64,000 nt of DNA, taken from Chlorops oryzae (lineage: Eukaryota > Arthropoda > Insecta > Diptera > Chloropidae). The position numbers were made by a program, and so were the translations under genes. The notes below the pieces were generated by a model. The model made no database searches. It was not told the origin of the DNA and was given only the letters and a program-made list of their open reading frames with translations. Below are positions 34,407 to 45,935 of the stretch, piece after piece; the stretch's first letter is position 1; every line of letters starts with the position of its first letter. The stretch spans positions 3,451,647 through 3,515,646 of the forward strand of contig CM035808.1 of NCBI GenBank assembly GCA_020466095.1, written 5' to 3'.

Positions 34407-35064
34407 AAAAATATTTTTGGCAAAAAAAATATTTTTTCAAAAACCCAATTCAAAATATGAACCTCATGGATTTTCTTTTTCTGGGTCTTAAATGCTCTTT
34501 TAAATCCACTCAACAAGATACCAAACCTGAATACCGAATCTTCTTCGGGAAATTATATGGCTTGAAATCAAGTTTTTGTACAAAGTTGTTAAAAATTTCT
34601 TAAAAATTTTTGCCTTTAAATCGCCCTATACTCCAAGTTTTTAACCGATTTATCCATATGTATAGGGATATTTGTAATTTATCTTCTTTTATAGAATTAA
34701 ATTTTTTGAAAGGTCGAACGATAAAAACACACTAAAAAATTTGACAAAAAAATCGCAAACCTTTCTTAGCGAATATTTAAAAAACGGAGCTAACTTCAAA
34801 CTTTAAAGATAATATTTGCTTCAAGGAAACAAATACGACAAAAAAAAGTTGGTTTAAGTCAAAGAAAATTTGGGGTGAGCAGTTTTTAAATTGTTAAAAC
34901 TTTGGCAGCCAGCAAAAAATTTCAAAATAAAATTAAAATACTTTCATTAACTTGCCTTAAGTTTTTCTCTGAAGTCTAAAATTAAAACCAATTGATTTTA
35001 ATAATTTTTAAAATCTTTATGTTTTTTCCAAAAAAATTTTTGTTTTTACTTCCAACGGAGATTG

Positions 35065-35528
35065 CCTTTTTTTTTTTTTATTTAATTTTAATTGTAGTTT
35101 CAAAATTTAAAGAAACTAACTTTTTTTTTTCACATTTAAAGACTATAACTTTTTACACTATATAATTTGTATAGCTTTAGTATCAAAGCCAAAACTCGAC
35201 TGACGACTCACTCGCTAATCGGAGTTCGCGTTCCCTTTTAAACCCTTCTCACTAAAAGCTCTTCTCACAATTCAGCTATTAGAGTAAAGCAATAAAGTCT
35301 TGTTCAGCAAAAGGTTATTTGTATTTAGGCAATGAGGTATACAAGAGAGTTTAAGAAGATGATTTGTAGAAAACAAGAGTGGCGTGATATTAGAGAAACG
35401 GTTCATTATTATAGCTAGGTAAACGACAAAGCACTCCTATTCTTTTCAATTTCTTTTTTTTTTTTTTCTTCGCTGCGGGTCATAAAAATTTAAGATTTCT
35501 TTAACCCTGCATACCCCAGTTCACCACA
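35065..35528 (-). repeat. 3' LTR, inner part (copy of 42560-43018)
   Basis: Nearly identical to 42560-43018. In element orientation it starts TGTGGTGAACTGGGGTATGC; that TG start is the usual LTR boundary. It lies just after the pol stop codon. Confidence 0.85.
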
Positions 35529-35617
35529 ATTTCTGAGAGGCTAACGAAGACATTGAAAAAGGGGTTTGCATATGGCAAGAAGTTTGTGTGATCTTTGGAT
35601 CTAATTTTTTCTGAGTT

Positions 35618-38600
35618 TTAGGTCTTTCGTGCCTGTATATCCTTTTGATGATAATATTCTTTTCGTCCCGTTCCCTCATCTTCCAAATGATAGATGCAAT
35701 TACCTTTCCTTCCTATGACTTTTGCTTTTAGAAATTTGGGTGCAAGCTTTGCATTGAAATTGTTGGCAGCATTACTTTGCGCAAAATTTCGCCTGTATAC
35801 TAAGTCTCCTACTTGAAATAATCTATTAGTGCTTCTAAGATTGTAACGCTCAGTAGCTTTTTCAGTGGCCTTTTTGATATTTTCGCTTAAGGTCTGCCGA
35901 AGAAGTTCAAGGTGGTCCTTTTTGTTTAAGCAATCGTTATCGAAACCGTTCAACGCCTTGATTAGGTCGTATTCTTTACCGTGAGCAATCATTGATTGGC
36001 CAAATAAGGCAAAGTAGGGTGTACAGCCAATAGCTTGATGGAAAGAACTACGTAATGCTTCAGCAATGTCGTGTATATGCTGATCCCAATAACGCTGATC
36101 GTTCAAGAGATAAGCACGAATACCATTAATAATAGACCGATTGACGCGCTCACTCGCATTAGCTTGCGGGCTATACAATGCAGTAAAAATGTGCATAATA
36201 CCTTTTTCTTTAAAGAAGTTTTCTAATTGAATAGCTTTAAACTGTTTTCCATTGTCACTAATAATCATCTCAGGGACTCCGAATACAGGAAATACAAATT
36301 GGGCTAAATAATCGACAACTACGCCAGAAGTGAATTTCTTTACTGGTTTAATCAAAGGGAATTTTGTAAGATAGTCTAGCACAATGAACAGGCCAATATT
36401 ACCGGACTTCGATCTGGGGTACGGTCCAATAAAATCCATATATAATTTCTGGAAGGGACGTTTAACAGGAAATTCTCCTTGAATTGGAGGACGAAGATGA
36501 AAATTTGGGGATTTGGTCTGGCTACATACTTCGCATTTTCCAATATATTCTTTGACTGATGCAGATATATTTGGCCAAAAGAGGTTACGTCGCAGTCGCT
36601 CAATCGTTTTTCCTATACCGCCATGGCATTTGTTGGGCGGCGCGTGGGCATTAGCAATTACTACATTTATTAGAGCTTCTGGAATCCACAATTTCCAAAT
36701 AGAGGCTTCTCGCACAGGGTCACCATTCGCATGCTCAACTCGTTTATAGATATGATTACCTACAACTTGTAGGTCCGGCAATCGGGTTTGATTTGATACA
36801 ATATATTCTTTAAGTTTGTTATATTTTTCTGAATTGAACTCAACAGAATCTAAATCAATGATTGGAGTAAAGCTTATTTCTGCGATTTCGTCAAAATTTT
36901 GACGTGAAAGTGCGTCAGGAACTACATTTAAGGATCCTTTTCGGTGTTCAATTTTAAATCGAAACCCTTGAAGCTTGAGGGCCCACCGAGCTAATCGTCC
37001 GCTTAGATCTGACTGTCGCATGAGCCACTGCAGGCTTGCGTGATCCGTTACTATTTTGAAGTTTTGCCCTTCTACGTAAGCACGAAACTTTTTTAAACTG
37101 TAAACAGCTGCTAAGCACTCGAGCTCTGTGACGCTATAATTACTTTGAGATTTATTTAACTTTTTCGAAAAGAAAGCTATAGGCACCTCAATTCCTTCAT
37201 CATTTTCTTGAGAAAGAACAGAGCCAACACCAAGCTTGCTTGCATCACATTGGATTATGAAATCTTTTTGATAGTTAGGACTAGCTAGGATGGGTGCTGT
37301 TGACAGATACTTTTTTAGTTTTTCGAAAGCTTCATTAGCATCATCGTTCCATTTGAAAATTTTTCCTTTCTTTATAAGGTCAGTGAGAGGAGCAGTCAGA
37401 GCTGAAAAATTTTCGACAAATCGCCTGTACCAGCCAGCCATTCCCAGAAAACGCCTAAGCTGTTTAACTGTGGTCGGAATAGGGTAGTTTTCTATTGCTT
37501 CTATTTTTCCAGGGTCAGTTTTTAGTATTCCATTGCCAACTATATATCCTAAATAACACACCTCTTTAATGCAGAATTTGCTCTTTTGAATATTAATAGT
37601 CAGGCCGGATTTTCTTAAATGATGAGCAACATCCTCTAACACTGACATGTGACGATCAAAATTTTCCGAAACTATAAGTAGATCGTCTAAATACACGAAT
37701 ACTTCACATTTTAAATGAGCGGGAATTACGCGGTCCATCAACCTACATAAAGCCTGTGGTGCATTGCACAATCCGAATGGCATCACACAATATCGATATA
37801 GCGGTCTATTGGGAACCGTGAAACACGTCAAATCGCGGGAATTCATTTCTAAAGGTATTTGCCAAAACGCACGACGCAGATCAAGTGAAGTTATGAAGGA
37901 TGCTTTCGGCAAGCGACTTAAAATACCTTCAATATGCGGTAAAGGATAAGCGTCTTTGATGCTCATACTGTTAACTACTCTCGAATCTAGACATAGACGC
38001 ACTTTGTTAGGCTTTTTAATTAATACAACCGGACTCGACCACGGACTGTTTGGCGCTTCTTCTATAACTCCCAATCGTATCATCTCATCTACCTCTGCGT
38101 GTATAAGCTTTTCGATAGCAGGCGAAACCGGGTAATAGCGTTGTTTAACAGGCCGCGAACCGGGATCTAATTCTATTTTGTATTCTATGAGCTTTGTTTT
38201 GCCTAAACCTTCTTTTTCAAATGCTGGAAAGAGGCTTTTAACGATTTGTAAACGTTTCTGCTGTTCGGTATTTAAAAGGATGGAATTTTCGTCATTTTCG
38301 GAAGTTATTTCTAAAGCTGAAACTAAGTTTGGGGCTATTTGAAATTTTTGCCAAAAATCTACTCCAAGTATGAGTTCATTGGCAATTGATGGTACTACCA
38401 GGAAGCTTATAGTTTTCATTTGATTCTGAAATTCAACAGGTAAATCAAGTTGTCCATATACTAATTGAACTTTTCCATCGGCGGTATAAACATTTGTAGT
38501 AAATTTCTTAAGCTGAGAACTTTTAATAATTTCTAATGCGAGATCACCTCCTAAACATGAAACCTGTGCTCCACTGTCAAGTAATCCAAGGTATTTTATA

Positions 38601-38881
38601 TTTTTAATAACAACTTCAGCGTAAGGTCGTAAGTCATTAGATTTGGATTTAATAGAAGAAACAAAATTTTTAACCTTTTTTCTCGAGTTGACAATATTTT
38701 GCCAAAAAGCTTTCATTCGCGTTGAATTGCGTATTGATTTTTTTGATCGTTTTATATTTTTCATATCAAAAATTTGAGCTCTTTTTAGAATATAAGCGTT
38801 TAGTCTCTGCTCATAAGGGATAATATTATGAAATTTTGGAACGTCAGATTGAAAAAAAATGTTGTTCGGAGGCGAAGACAC
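35618..38881 (-). CDS. pol: Retrotransposon Pol polyprotein (Ty3/gypsy class)
   Basis: One open frame of 1087 codons. Domains in order: aspartic protease with LLDSGA (about residue 102); reverse transcriptase with LDLRRAF (about 334) and the catalytic VYLDD (397-400); RNase H with the acidic set near 546, 586 and 613; integrase zinc site H746, H753, C783, C786; integrase core D816, D876, E911, where the last two are 35 residues apart; then a C-terminal stretch with GDLVYRR. Protease-RT-RH-IN order defines Ty3/gypsy. The frame starts without an ATG, in -1 relative to gag, so it is presumably made by frameshifting at 38908-38914. No stop or frameshift interrupts it, and no env frame follows. 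The long LTR and Lys-type primer site recall the Osvaldo/Ulysses group (inference). Confidence 0.95.
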   Translation of the reverse strand: MSSPPNNIFFQSDVPKFHNIIPYEQRLNAYILKRAQIFDMKNIKRSKKSIRNSTRMKAFWQNIVNSRKKVKNFVSSIKSKSNDLRPYAEVVIKNIKYLGLLDSGAQVSCLGGDLALEIIKSSQLKKFTTNVYTADGKVQLVYGQLDLPVEFQNQMKTISFLVVPSIANELILGVDFWQKFQIAPNLVSALEITSENDENSILLNTEQQKRLQIVKSLFPAFEKEGLGKTKLIEYKIELDPGSRPVKQRYYPVSPAIEKLIHAEVDEMIRLGVIEEAPNSPWSSPVVLIKKPNKVRLCLDSRVVNSMSIKDAYPLPHIEGILSRLPKASFITSLDLRRAFWQIPLEMNSRDLTCFTVPNRPLYRYCVMPFGLCNAPQALCRLMDRVIPAHLKCEVFVYLDDLLIVSENFDRHMSVLEDVAHHLRKSGLTINIQKSKFCIKEVCYLGYIVGNGILKTDPGKIEAIENYPIPTTVKQLRRFLGMAGWYRRFVENFSALTAPLTDLIKKGKIFKWNDDANEAFEKLKKYLSTAPILASPNYQKDFIIQCDASKLGVGSVLSQENDEGIEVPIAFFSKKLNKSQSNYSVTELECLAAVYSLKKFRAYVEGQNFKIVTDHASLQWLMRQSDLSGRLARWALKLQGFRFKIEHRKGSLNVVPDALSRQNFDEIAEISFTPIIDLDSVEFNSEKYNKLKEYIVSNQTRLPDLQVVGNHIYKRVEHANGDPVREASIWKLWIPEALINVVIANAHAPPNKCHGGIGKTIERLRRNLFWPNISASVKEYIGKCEVCSQTKSPNFHLRPPIQGEFPVKRPFQKLYMDFIGPYPRSKSGNIGLFIVLDYLTKFPLIKPVKKFTSGVVVDYLAQFVFPVFGVPEMIISDNGKQFKAIQLENFFKEKGIMHIFTALYSPQANASERVNRSIINGIRAYLLNDQRYWDQHIHDIAEALRSSFHQAIGCTPYFALFGQSMIAHGKEYDLIKALNGFDNDCLNKKDHLELLRQTLSENIKKATEKATERYNLRSTNRLFQVGDLVYRRNFAQSNAANNFNAKLAPKFLKAKVIGRKGNCIYHLEDEGTGRKEYYHQKDIQARKT

Positions 38882-40392
38882 TATTTCGCGCCTTCGCTCG
38901 CCTTCAAGTTTCCCGAACAGTTCTTACAGTGCGGTTTATAGGTGTTCGCGGAACCACAGCCATAGCAGAACACAGATCGAGCTTCGAGACAATCAAAATA
39001 TCGATGTCCCTCCTTTCGACAATTCCAACATATGATTTTATGATTTTTGAAAGACTGACTAATCTCTGAAATTTCAACATCGATTGTATCGACTTCTTCT
39101 GATTCGAAATTTGTTTCTAATTCGGCAATCTGTCGACGAGGTAATGGAGCACGATTAAGATTAGCATTGCTTGAGAATGGATTGGAATTAGTTTTACTAA
39201 TTTCCTGAAAAAGGTTTTCACCTTTGAGGCAAACTTTTCTCAACTCAGCAACCGAATTTATAGTTAGGTATAATAATTGTTGCCTGACTCTAGGCTTAAG
39301 CCCCCGCTGCAGTATCTCGACTAATTCTGAATCAGAGATTGGATTAGATAAGCTTTCGGCTATTTTGAGGATAGAGTTTTTATAGTCATCGAACGTTTCA
39401 TTGAGACCTTGTTTTCGGGCACGCATATGCTCCTTTATATCAGTGTCAGACCTATAATCGCCAAAACTAGTTCTTAGAGCAACACAGAGATTTGGCCAAG
39501 ATATATGATCAACCGATCGACGATACCTCCAGTACCAATCTCGTGCATCATTTAGAAAGAGACAATGGACATGTTCACATAAAGTGTCAAAATCATTATG
39601 GAGCGTGTCACGCACTTGATATTCTAGACGCATAATGAAATTCTCAACGGACAGACTAGGCGTACCATCAAATTTAATGTTCCAGCTAGCAATCAGCTGA
39701 GAGTTCTTAGCAGATTGAGCTGCTAGCGAAATATTACTCATTTGTCTTTGGCTTTCATTAGCTCTATTTGGAGTGTTGAAGGCAGTTGGAAAATTCATAA
39801 ATTCTTCCGGTAAAGGTATGTTCGTATTCAAAAGGCGTTGGTTGATTGATGCTTGAGGTTGGGTGTTCTGAACATTAAGACGACCAATGATAGAGCTTAA
39901 AGATGACTCAATGTTAGCAGATATCATTTGTGCAAGGCGACCCTCAAGATTTTCCAACATATTGGCTTGACGCGCAGTTATTATTGCACTCACGATATTC
40001 CTAATACGTACTTCTTCATTATTGTTATTTCTAGGATCCGGTGACGTTTGTTGTCTGGTCTCCTCAACGATTGGTGCTACTGGTGCTCTTTCATTTTGAG
40101 CAATTTGATGGCTTTGTGCATTAAAATTACCTAGTGTGGAGATAGGTATCATTGAAGCAGTTACCGATCTAGTTTGTGGCCTATTAGTAGAACTTTGAAT
40201 ATTGAAATCTCTGAGATTGCATGTTGCACTACAATTAGGACAAGTAGAATTATTTCCTAACCAAGGAATCAAACAATTGTTGTGAAATCTATGCTGACAA
40301 GCCGTGATAAGAATCTCGTCAGTTTCATTAAGAATTTCATGACAAATTCGACAGTTTTGAGGTAAATTGTCTCCACTATGTCTAACAGACAT
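38881..40392 (-). CDS. gag: Retrotransposon Gag with an N-terminal RING-H2 finger
   Basis: 503 codons from a clear ATG. Residues 14-54 form a RING-H2 finger: C14-x2-C17-x14-C32-x-H34-x2-H37-x2-C40-x10-C51-x2-C54, with the usual Ile between the first Cys pair, Trp44 and Pro52 (the E2-contact positions of active ligases). A low-complexity linker follows, then a capsid-like region (about 235-400; WNIKFDGTPSLSVENFIMRL, then WYWRYRR, then LVEILQRGLKPRVRQQL) of the retrotransposon gag family. Near the end are a CCHC knuckle (C455, C458, H463, C468) and a C-x2-C-x9-C-x2-C site (476-492). Family role: assembles the particle and binds RNA. Expected ubiquitin-ligase activity is inference from the finger alone. 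Gag overlaps pol by one base; its final codons contain the slippery site. Confidence 0.93.
   Translation of the reverse strand: MSVRHSGDNLPQNCRICHEILNETDEILITACQHRFHNNCLIPWLGNNSTCPNCSATCNLRDFNIQSSTNRPQTRSVTASMIPISTLGNFNAQSHQIAQNERAPVAPIVEETRQQTSPDPRNNNNEEVRIRNIVSAIITARQANMLENLEGRLAQMISANIESSLSSIIGRLNVQNTQPQASINQRLLNTNIPLPEEFMNFPTAFNTPNRANESQRQMSNISLAAQSAKNSQLIASWNIKFDGTPSLSVENFIMRLEYQVRDTLHNDFDTLCEHVHCLFLNDARDWYWRYRRSVDHISWPNLCVALRTSFGDYRSDTDIKEHMRARKQGLNETFDDYKNSILKIAESLSNPISDSELVEILQRGLKPRVRQQLLYLTINSVAELRKVCLKGENLFQEISKTNSNPFSSNANLNRAPLPRRQIAELETNFESEEVDTIDVEISEISQSFKNHKIICWNCRKEGHRYFDCLEARSVFCYGCGSANTYKPHCKNCSGNLKASEGAK
38898..38914 (-). promoter_or_regulatory. Candidate -1 ribosomal frameshift site (G GGA AAC)
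   Basis: Minus strand 38914-38908 reads G GGA AAC in the gag frame, an exact X XXY YYZ heptamer. The pol frame opens just upstream: its last stop (TAA) is four codons before the heptamer, and it is then open into pol. Five bases after the heptamer, GGCGA can pair with TCGCC near the gag stop, a possible stimulatory stem. A shift here would join gag to pol. Confidence 0.82.
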
Positions 40393-40942
40393 TATAAAAT
40401 TTTTCTTTCAATTACAATTCAAGATAACGAAATTTGGTCTTACTCTTCGGAAATGTTCATGTGTGTATAGTTAAATATAAGTTTCACTTTGTTGGTCAAG
40501 TTAGCTATTACTTAAAAATGAATCCAATGTGTAATTTTCTTAAAATATGTGTACGGTATTTACCTCGATTAGAAGAATCAAAAGTTAAAATTTTCCACTA
40601 CACTTGTTTAAATTAATATGTTACCATTAACTATTGAACAAAAAGGTTTTGGACGGTAGCAGAGAAAAGAATCACATCCCTTCTATGCAAACTCCTCTAC
40701 CAACTCCTTTGAAATTATTTACTTAAATGTAAACGGGTATTTTAACAAATTCAATGCTTCGAAACTTTGTAAAGGGTCAGACTATCTTGCATATAGCTGA
40801 AATAAATCTGTAAATCCACCAGACTGAATTTCAAAACATTTACTTGGATGGAAATTATATGAAAATATGGTTAGAATCTTCCTTAAGAGCCACCAGATGT
40901 TTGTGGAGCAAATATTTTTTTCGAAAAACCCTCACTAGGGCC

Positions 40943-40960
40943 TCACGTTGTTGGGCGCCA
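40943..40960 (-). other. Primer-binding site of the LTR element
   Basis: TGGCGCCCAACAACG on the minus strand, complementary to a tRNA 3' end and closest to the Lys-type sites I know. It lies three bases past the LTR end (..CATAACA, 40964). Confidence 0.75.
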
Positions 40961-40963
40961 TTT

Positions 40964-43018
40964 TGTTATGTGCTATGAACCTGACAGAAAAGAAGATGTT
41001 GTCCCTTACGAGAGAATGCATATATCGCCCCGTGTGCACTGGCAGTACCGGCTGCTTCAGTCTGTGGGCTCGGATCTGACGACATTGCATCATAAATTTA
41101 CTCAGCTCCATAGTTCAACAAAAAAATTCTTGCACACGGCTTACTATTTCAAAAATCCTCTAAACCTGACTCCAGATACTACTAATTAATATTTTGAACT
41201 TCTACTAGCTCGCATGACCAACGTGATACTTCCGGTAGCTTTCTAGATTACGTGCTACGCCTTGCCCTCCCTTCCTTATTGAATCCTTTAGTTGTAAATT
41301 AGAATTCCCAAGACCATACACACACTAAAGCATTTCCAAATTTCAGACCAATAAAGTAAGTTTATTCACATATCATAATTATCATTTAGTTTCTAAGAAA
41401 AAAATTTTGTTTTGTTTTACTATAGAGTATCATAACACTAAGATTCGATTGTCGTAACGTAGGAGAAACGAATATATTTAATAGACACAAAAAAAATCAA
41501 CATATGATCATCGTCAGATAAAGTGAGTTGGTAATAATTTTAAAAGAAAAACTTCTGCCAAACCAGAAGAGAAGGCGTACTCAAAACAAACAAGCTAATT
41601 CATTCATAATCGCATCCGTCGAGCGAAAAGGACAGCGCGATACGAAATTCCTATTCTTTTGTTAATTTGTGTTTCTTTTCTTATTATTGTCTAATCTTCA
41701 TGTGGATTTTATTATTCATTCAAAAAAAAATATTTAATAGGTTCCACAAGTAAAAATACTCTTCAACAAACTTACATACATTCTTCCTCACGTGGAGTTG
41801 TTCGTTTTCGTTGCGACTCTCTTCGAAGGCCTTCTGTATGAGTTGCTGCAGCGACGAACTGATATTCTGATATCTCCGGCTGAGAATAAAATGTTTGTGC
41901 ATCCGAATGGCTGTGTTAAATTTAAAGTGAAATAAGTATATTGACTTGTGGAGATGTAAAAATAAATTTCGAAAATAAATGAAACGACCACGTTACCTGC
42001 CGATGATTTTCACACTTAACACTAATTAATACATAAATCAGGGATTTTAAATAAATAGCTCCTATGCTCTTGAATAGGAATCTGCTCCATCCAGAGCCAA
42101 CGGCTCTACCACACTTTAGGGTCCAAATAACGGCGACACTTATCCTTCCGTTGCCCGTTTAGGAGGCGTGACTCTGGGATGCAATTCAAAAGATTCCTCT
42201 AAGTTCGAAGGAGTGGTGCGCGCAAGGAAAAGACGTCACATCCAAAAACACATGGTCAGCACGTTATATGCCACAATACGAACGATTTGGGGGTTTCTTT
42301 TTTTTCACAAAAATGTTTGACCTGGGTGGTACACGTGGAGCCCAGTCAAATAAAAATCTCGGATATACGCTGGAAACCAATTCCCGAGAGCTGATGTCGG
42401 CCGATTCAAGAATACCTAATAGGAAGGTCGTAAGCACATTGTAGAAGCACATGGCACTCTACTTACAGTTGAATAGAAATCCGCTTTTATGGGAAATTTT
42501 GGGTTTCCAAACCAAATTTTAATTGTGAGACGATGTACAGGAGAGGGAGTCCTGATCTTTTTTTTTTTTTTATTTAATTTTAATTGTAGTTTCAAAATTT
42601 AAAGAAACTAACTTTTTGTCACATTTAAAGACTATAACTTTTTACACTTTATCATTTGTATAGCTTTAGTATCAAAGCCAAAACTCGACTGACGACTCAC
42701 TCGCTAATCGGAGTTCGCGTTCCCTTTTAAACCCTTCTCACTAAAAGCTCTTCTCACAATTCAGCTATTAGAGTAAAGCAATAAAGTCTTGTTCCGCAAA
42801 AGGTTATTTGTATTTAGACAATGAGGTATACAAGAGAGTTTAAGAAGATGATTTGTAGAAAACAAGAGTGGCGTGATATTAGAGAAACGGTTCATTATTA
42901 TAGCTAGGTAAACGAAAAAGCACTCCTATTCTTTTCAATTTCTTTTTTTTTTTTTTTTCGCTGCGGGTCATAAAAATTTAAGATTTCTTTAACCCTGCAT
43001 ACCCCAGTTCAAACACAA
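40964..43018 (-). repeat. 5' LTR (about 2.05 kb)
   Basis: Element orientation is minus. Starts TGTG..GAACTGGGG near 43018 and ends ..ATAACA at 40964, i.e. TG..CA, then the primer-binding site. Bases 41809-43018 have a near-identical but split partner at 31212-31962 plus 35065-35528. Bases 40964-41808 have no partner in the window because the other copy enters the N gap. Exact boundaries are uncertain by a few bases. Confidence 0.75.
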
Positions 43019-45935
43019 TTTTTTCTGCTACTTTCGTTGCTGGTAGCATTCGGTACTATAAAAGCGATGGCTAGCGTGGTAATTTTTTGGATTTTAAGCG
43101 GTCGCTTGTCTTTTTATCCACATAACACCTCATTGAAACGCCACTTGAGCCAAGCGGCGTTTACTCTTCAGTAACTTCGCGATGATCGTCCCCGTTAGCA
43201 GAAAGTTGACCCGATATTAAAATTTTTCCGTCCTTGCTAGGTCAGTGTTATTATTTTATGGTCCCTGCTTCGCAATTGTCTGTTGTCATGTATTCGTTTT
43301 CCCGACATTCAAGTAGTCCAAACATAGACAATCTATTGCCGGTTCTTGTACTTGTTGCTGTAAGTTGTTTTTTATTGGTTGAGGCAAGAAGAACGTCATC
43401 GCGTATAGTAACGTCCAGGAAGGTGATATTTGTTGGTCTTCGGTAATTGAATCCATAACTAATATGAACAAAAGAGGAGATAAGTGATCCTTTGTGAACG
43501 CCTACAGATATTGAAAATTCAAATGAAATTTCGGCAGCAGAATGTACTCGACCATATTAACTCCCTCTTGAGATTTTTTATTAAAACATCGATTGTTTTA
43601 AAGCAGAGAAACTTAAATTCAAGTTGAATTTACTCAAGTTAAGTTATGCCTGAGTCTTATGTTCTTTAATATGCATGGCTTAAGTACAGCTAAGTAGCCT
43701 TAAGACTACAAATTAGACTGAGCCTTAAATCAGTACTCTTTATCCTTTTTCGCTCATTCTTTGTTCGTACGCGTGCTCCAAAGTTTCTTAATGAAACACA
43801 TTATTATCCTCAGATACGTAACACCTTCCCTAAGGCTCTTGAAATCCTTAGAATATGCTACTAAATTTATGTTTCTTAAACCATAGTTAACAAACAATTT
43901 CGTTTTCATTCTACTCGGTTCCTATAACCCGTGGAAAATATTTCTTATTTTTCTATTTCCTTGAAACACAAGAAGGACTAATGAATGTCCTTGCAGCAGC
44001 ATCTACCTATAACAATGAGCGTGTCTTTTGTTACTGCTGCGAACATTTCCTTACCGAAGATATTTCATTTTGCTTGACTACTAAATTATGCGAGCAACAT
44101 TCGAAAAGTAAAATGTTCGTTTGTTGTTTATTGACTGAAGGTGCGTAGAATATCCTTTGGGTCATAAAACAACAACTGCAATTTCTTTTCATTTACGGAA
44201 TCCGAAATTTTCACAGGAAACAACTTGAAGGATTTTATGCTAGCAGAGAATTTTAAAGCATTGCAATGGTTTTAGGTCATGTGCCATGGCTTTTATTCCA
44301 CATTACCGGTTAATGGGTTAAATCGATTTTGTAAGCTTACACTTTGTATGCGTTTGCTAATGTATGAAATTCATGAAATTCAAGGATTAATATGCATTAA
44401 TCTGAGTTAATTATAATAAAAAGAATTTAAGTTAATTTTAGTCATTCCATCATAATTGTGCAAGCATTGTGATACATAAATCTTCATTTGATCATCTAAA
44501 TACCTTTCAACGATTTGTCGCAGATACTTAAAAATATTTGAAAAAAAGAGTATTAATAAATATATATATATATTATAATATATATTTTTTTAATCCGGGT
44601 TGATGACATCCTGGTGATTTTGTACCTCGAAAATAAATGTTAAAGAACAAAAACCGCAAGCACTTCTGATGTAAGAAAGCGAAATCACTGCTTTGCCAAT
44701 GATCAATTTTAAACGAGTAAATTAGTATTCGTCTTGAGCAAACTTTTCGGTAAGGACTTCCTGAAAAATATAAACAATGTAATTGAGACCGAACTGTTGT
44801 ATGAACATTCAAAACCGTTGGAGAATCAAGGTAAATATTTGAGCTTCCTGCACACTTTGATTTATTTACGGTGATTAATCAGTCAATGGCAGAAAAAAAA
44901 CCCCAAGCATCGAACTCCGCATTTCGGCATTAAAAAGGCTTTCTCTCTCTCTCCCTCTCTCTCTCTATCTCTTTCTATCTATTGGAAAAAATTCTCCGGA
45001 TACATTCCGCTGATGAAGTCATTTTCTGCTATTAATAATGAAAGCAAACGGAAGGAGCAAATAAAATCAATTTTTTTTAATGAAGGCGTTAATATTGAGG
45101 GTGGACTCTCACAAACACACACACAGTCACTTGTCTTCTGAAATTTGAATCTAAAAAGAGTTAAAACTGTAGATTACAGCTCTTAAGAAATTATGTCCTA
45201 ATATCTTCTTCTTTTTGCTAAATTTCCATAACTTACAGCGCTCAAATTAAATGCTTATTTTTATAAATTACTAAAATTTCCAGAGCCATTTTTTTGCCTG
45301 TTTTTTGCTTTTTTTTTTTTTTTTGTATTTCTAAAAAAGGCCTCAAGGTTTTCGAGTTTTCATCTGATTTATGAACAAAGCCGGAACGGATGTGCGCTTA
45401 GCTCACTCACTCACTTACAAGGCGCTTCGACGCTTATGGCAATATGATGCTCGGGTGCTTACGCACTTCCGGGGAAAAAAGCTTAAGTGAATTTGGCTCC
45501 ACCCACCAGGGTGTGCGTTCGTAAATTGCAAAATACTCATCGCAATAAATTTGCTGATCTTAACAACGCAATTCTAATTTCCATGGTGTACCTACTCAGT
45601 GATGCAGTAGAATTCTGTTGAAAAAATATGTTTGTACATTTTCCTAGAACGAAAAATTCTTTAATTCAATCGCTTCAGTGGGCGTGAGGCTGAAAATCGG
45701 TTCGGTTGATTCTTGTAATGTTTTAGCAGATAAACCTAACTTTGTGGCGATTTATCAACCGCTGGCGAAATATCGGCTTTCTGCTTCGGTAATTAAGAAA
45801 TGGAATAAAGATTTCCCAATACAATTTAAGGAAAATGGTGGGGTGCTTATCGGAGGTGTTTTAAGTACCTAAGGCAACGTATAACGATTCATCTTTGATG
45901 TGAGACGAGATTTTTGGAAAACTAAGGGTTTTTTT
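43019..45935. other. Spacer, no gene recognised
   Basis: AT-rich DNA to the right of the retrotransposon. Includes a TATATA run (44561-44585) and a CT-rich microsatellite (44940-44981). No conserved exon seen on either strand. Confidence 0.45.

Larger units (their letters stand above)
31963..35064. other. 3.1-kb segment interrupting the 3' LTR
   Basis: Absent from the corresponding place in the 5' LTR (about 42560, within a T run). It contains two MITE-like elements and a large foldback (separate entries). Both junctions fall in poly-T (31967-31974 and 35069-35080), so the segment could be an insertion into the 3' copy, a loss from the 5' copy by T-tract slippage, or a misassembly. No gene recognised. 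Confidence 0.6.
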
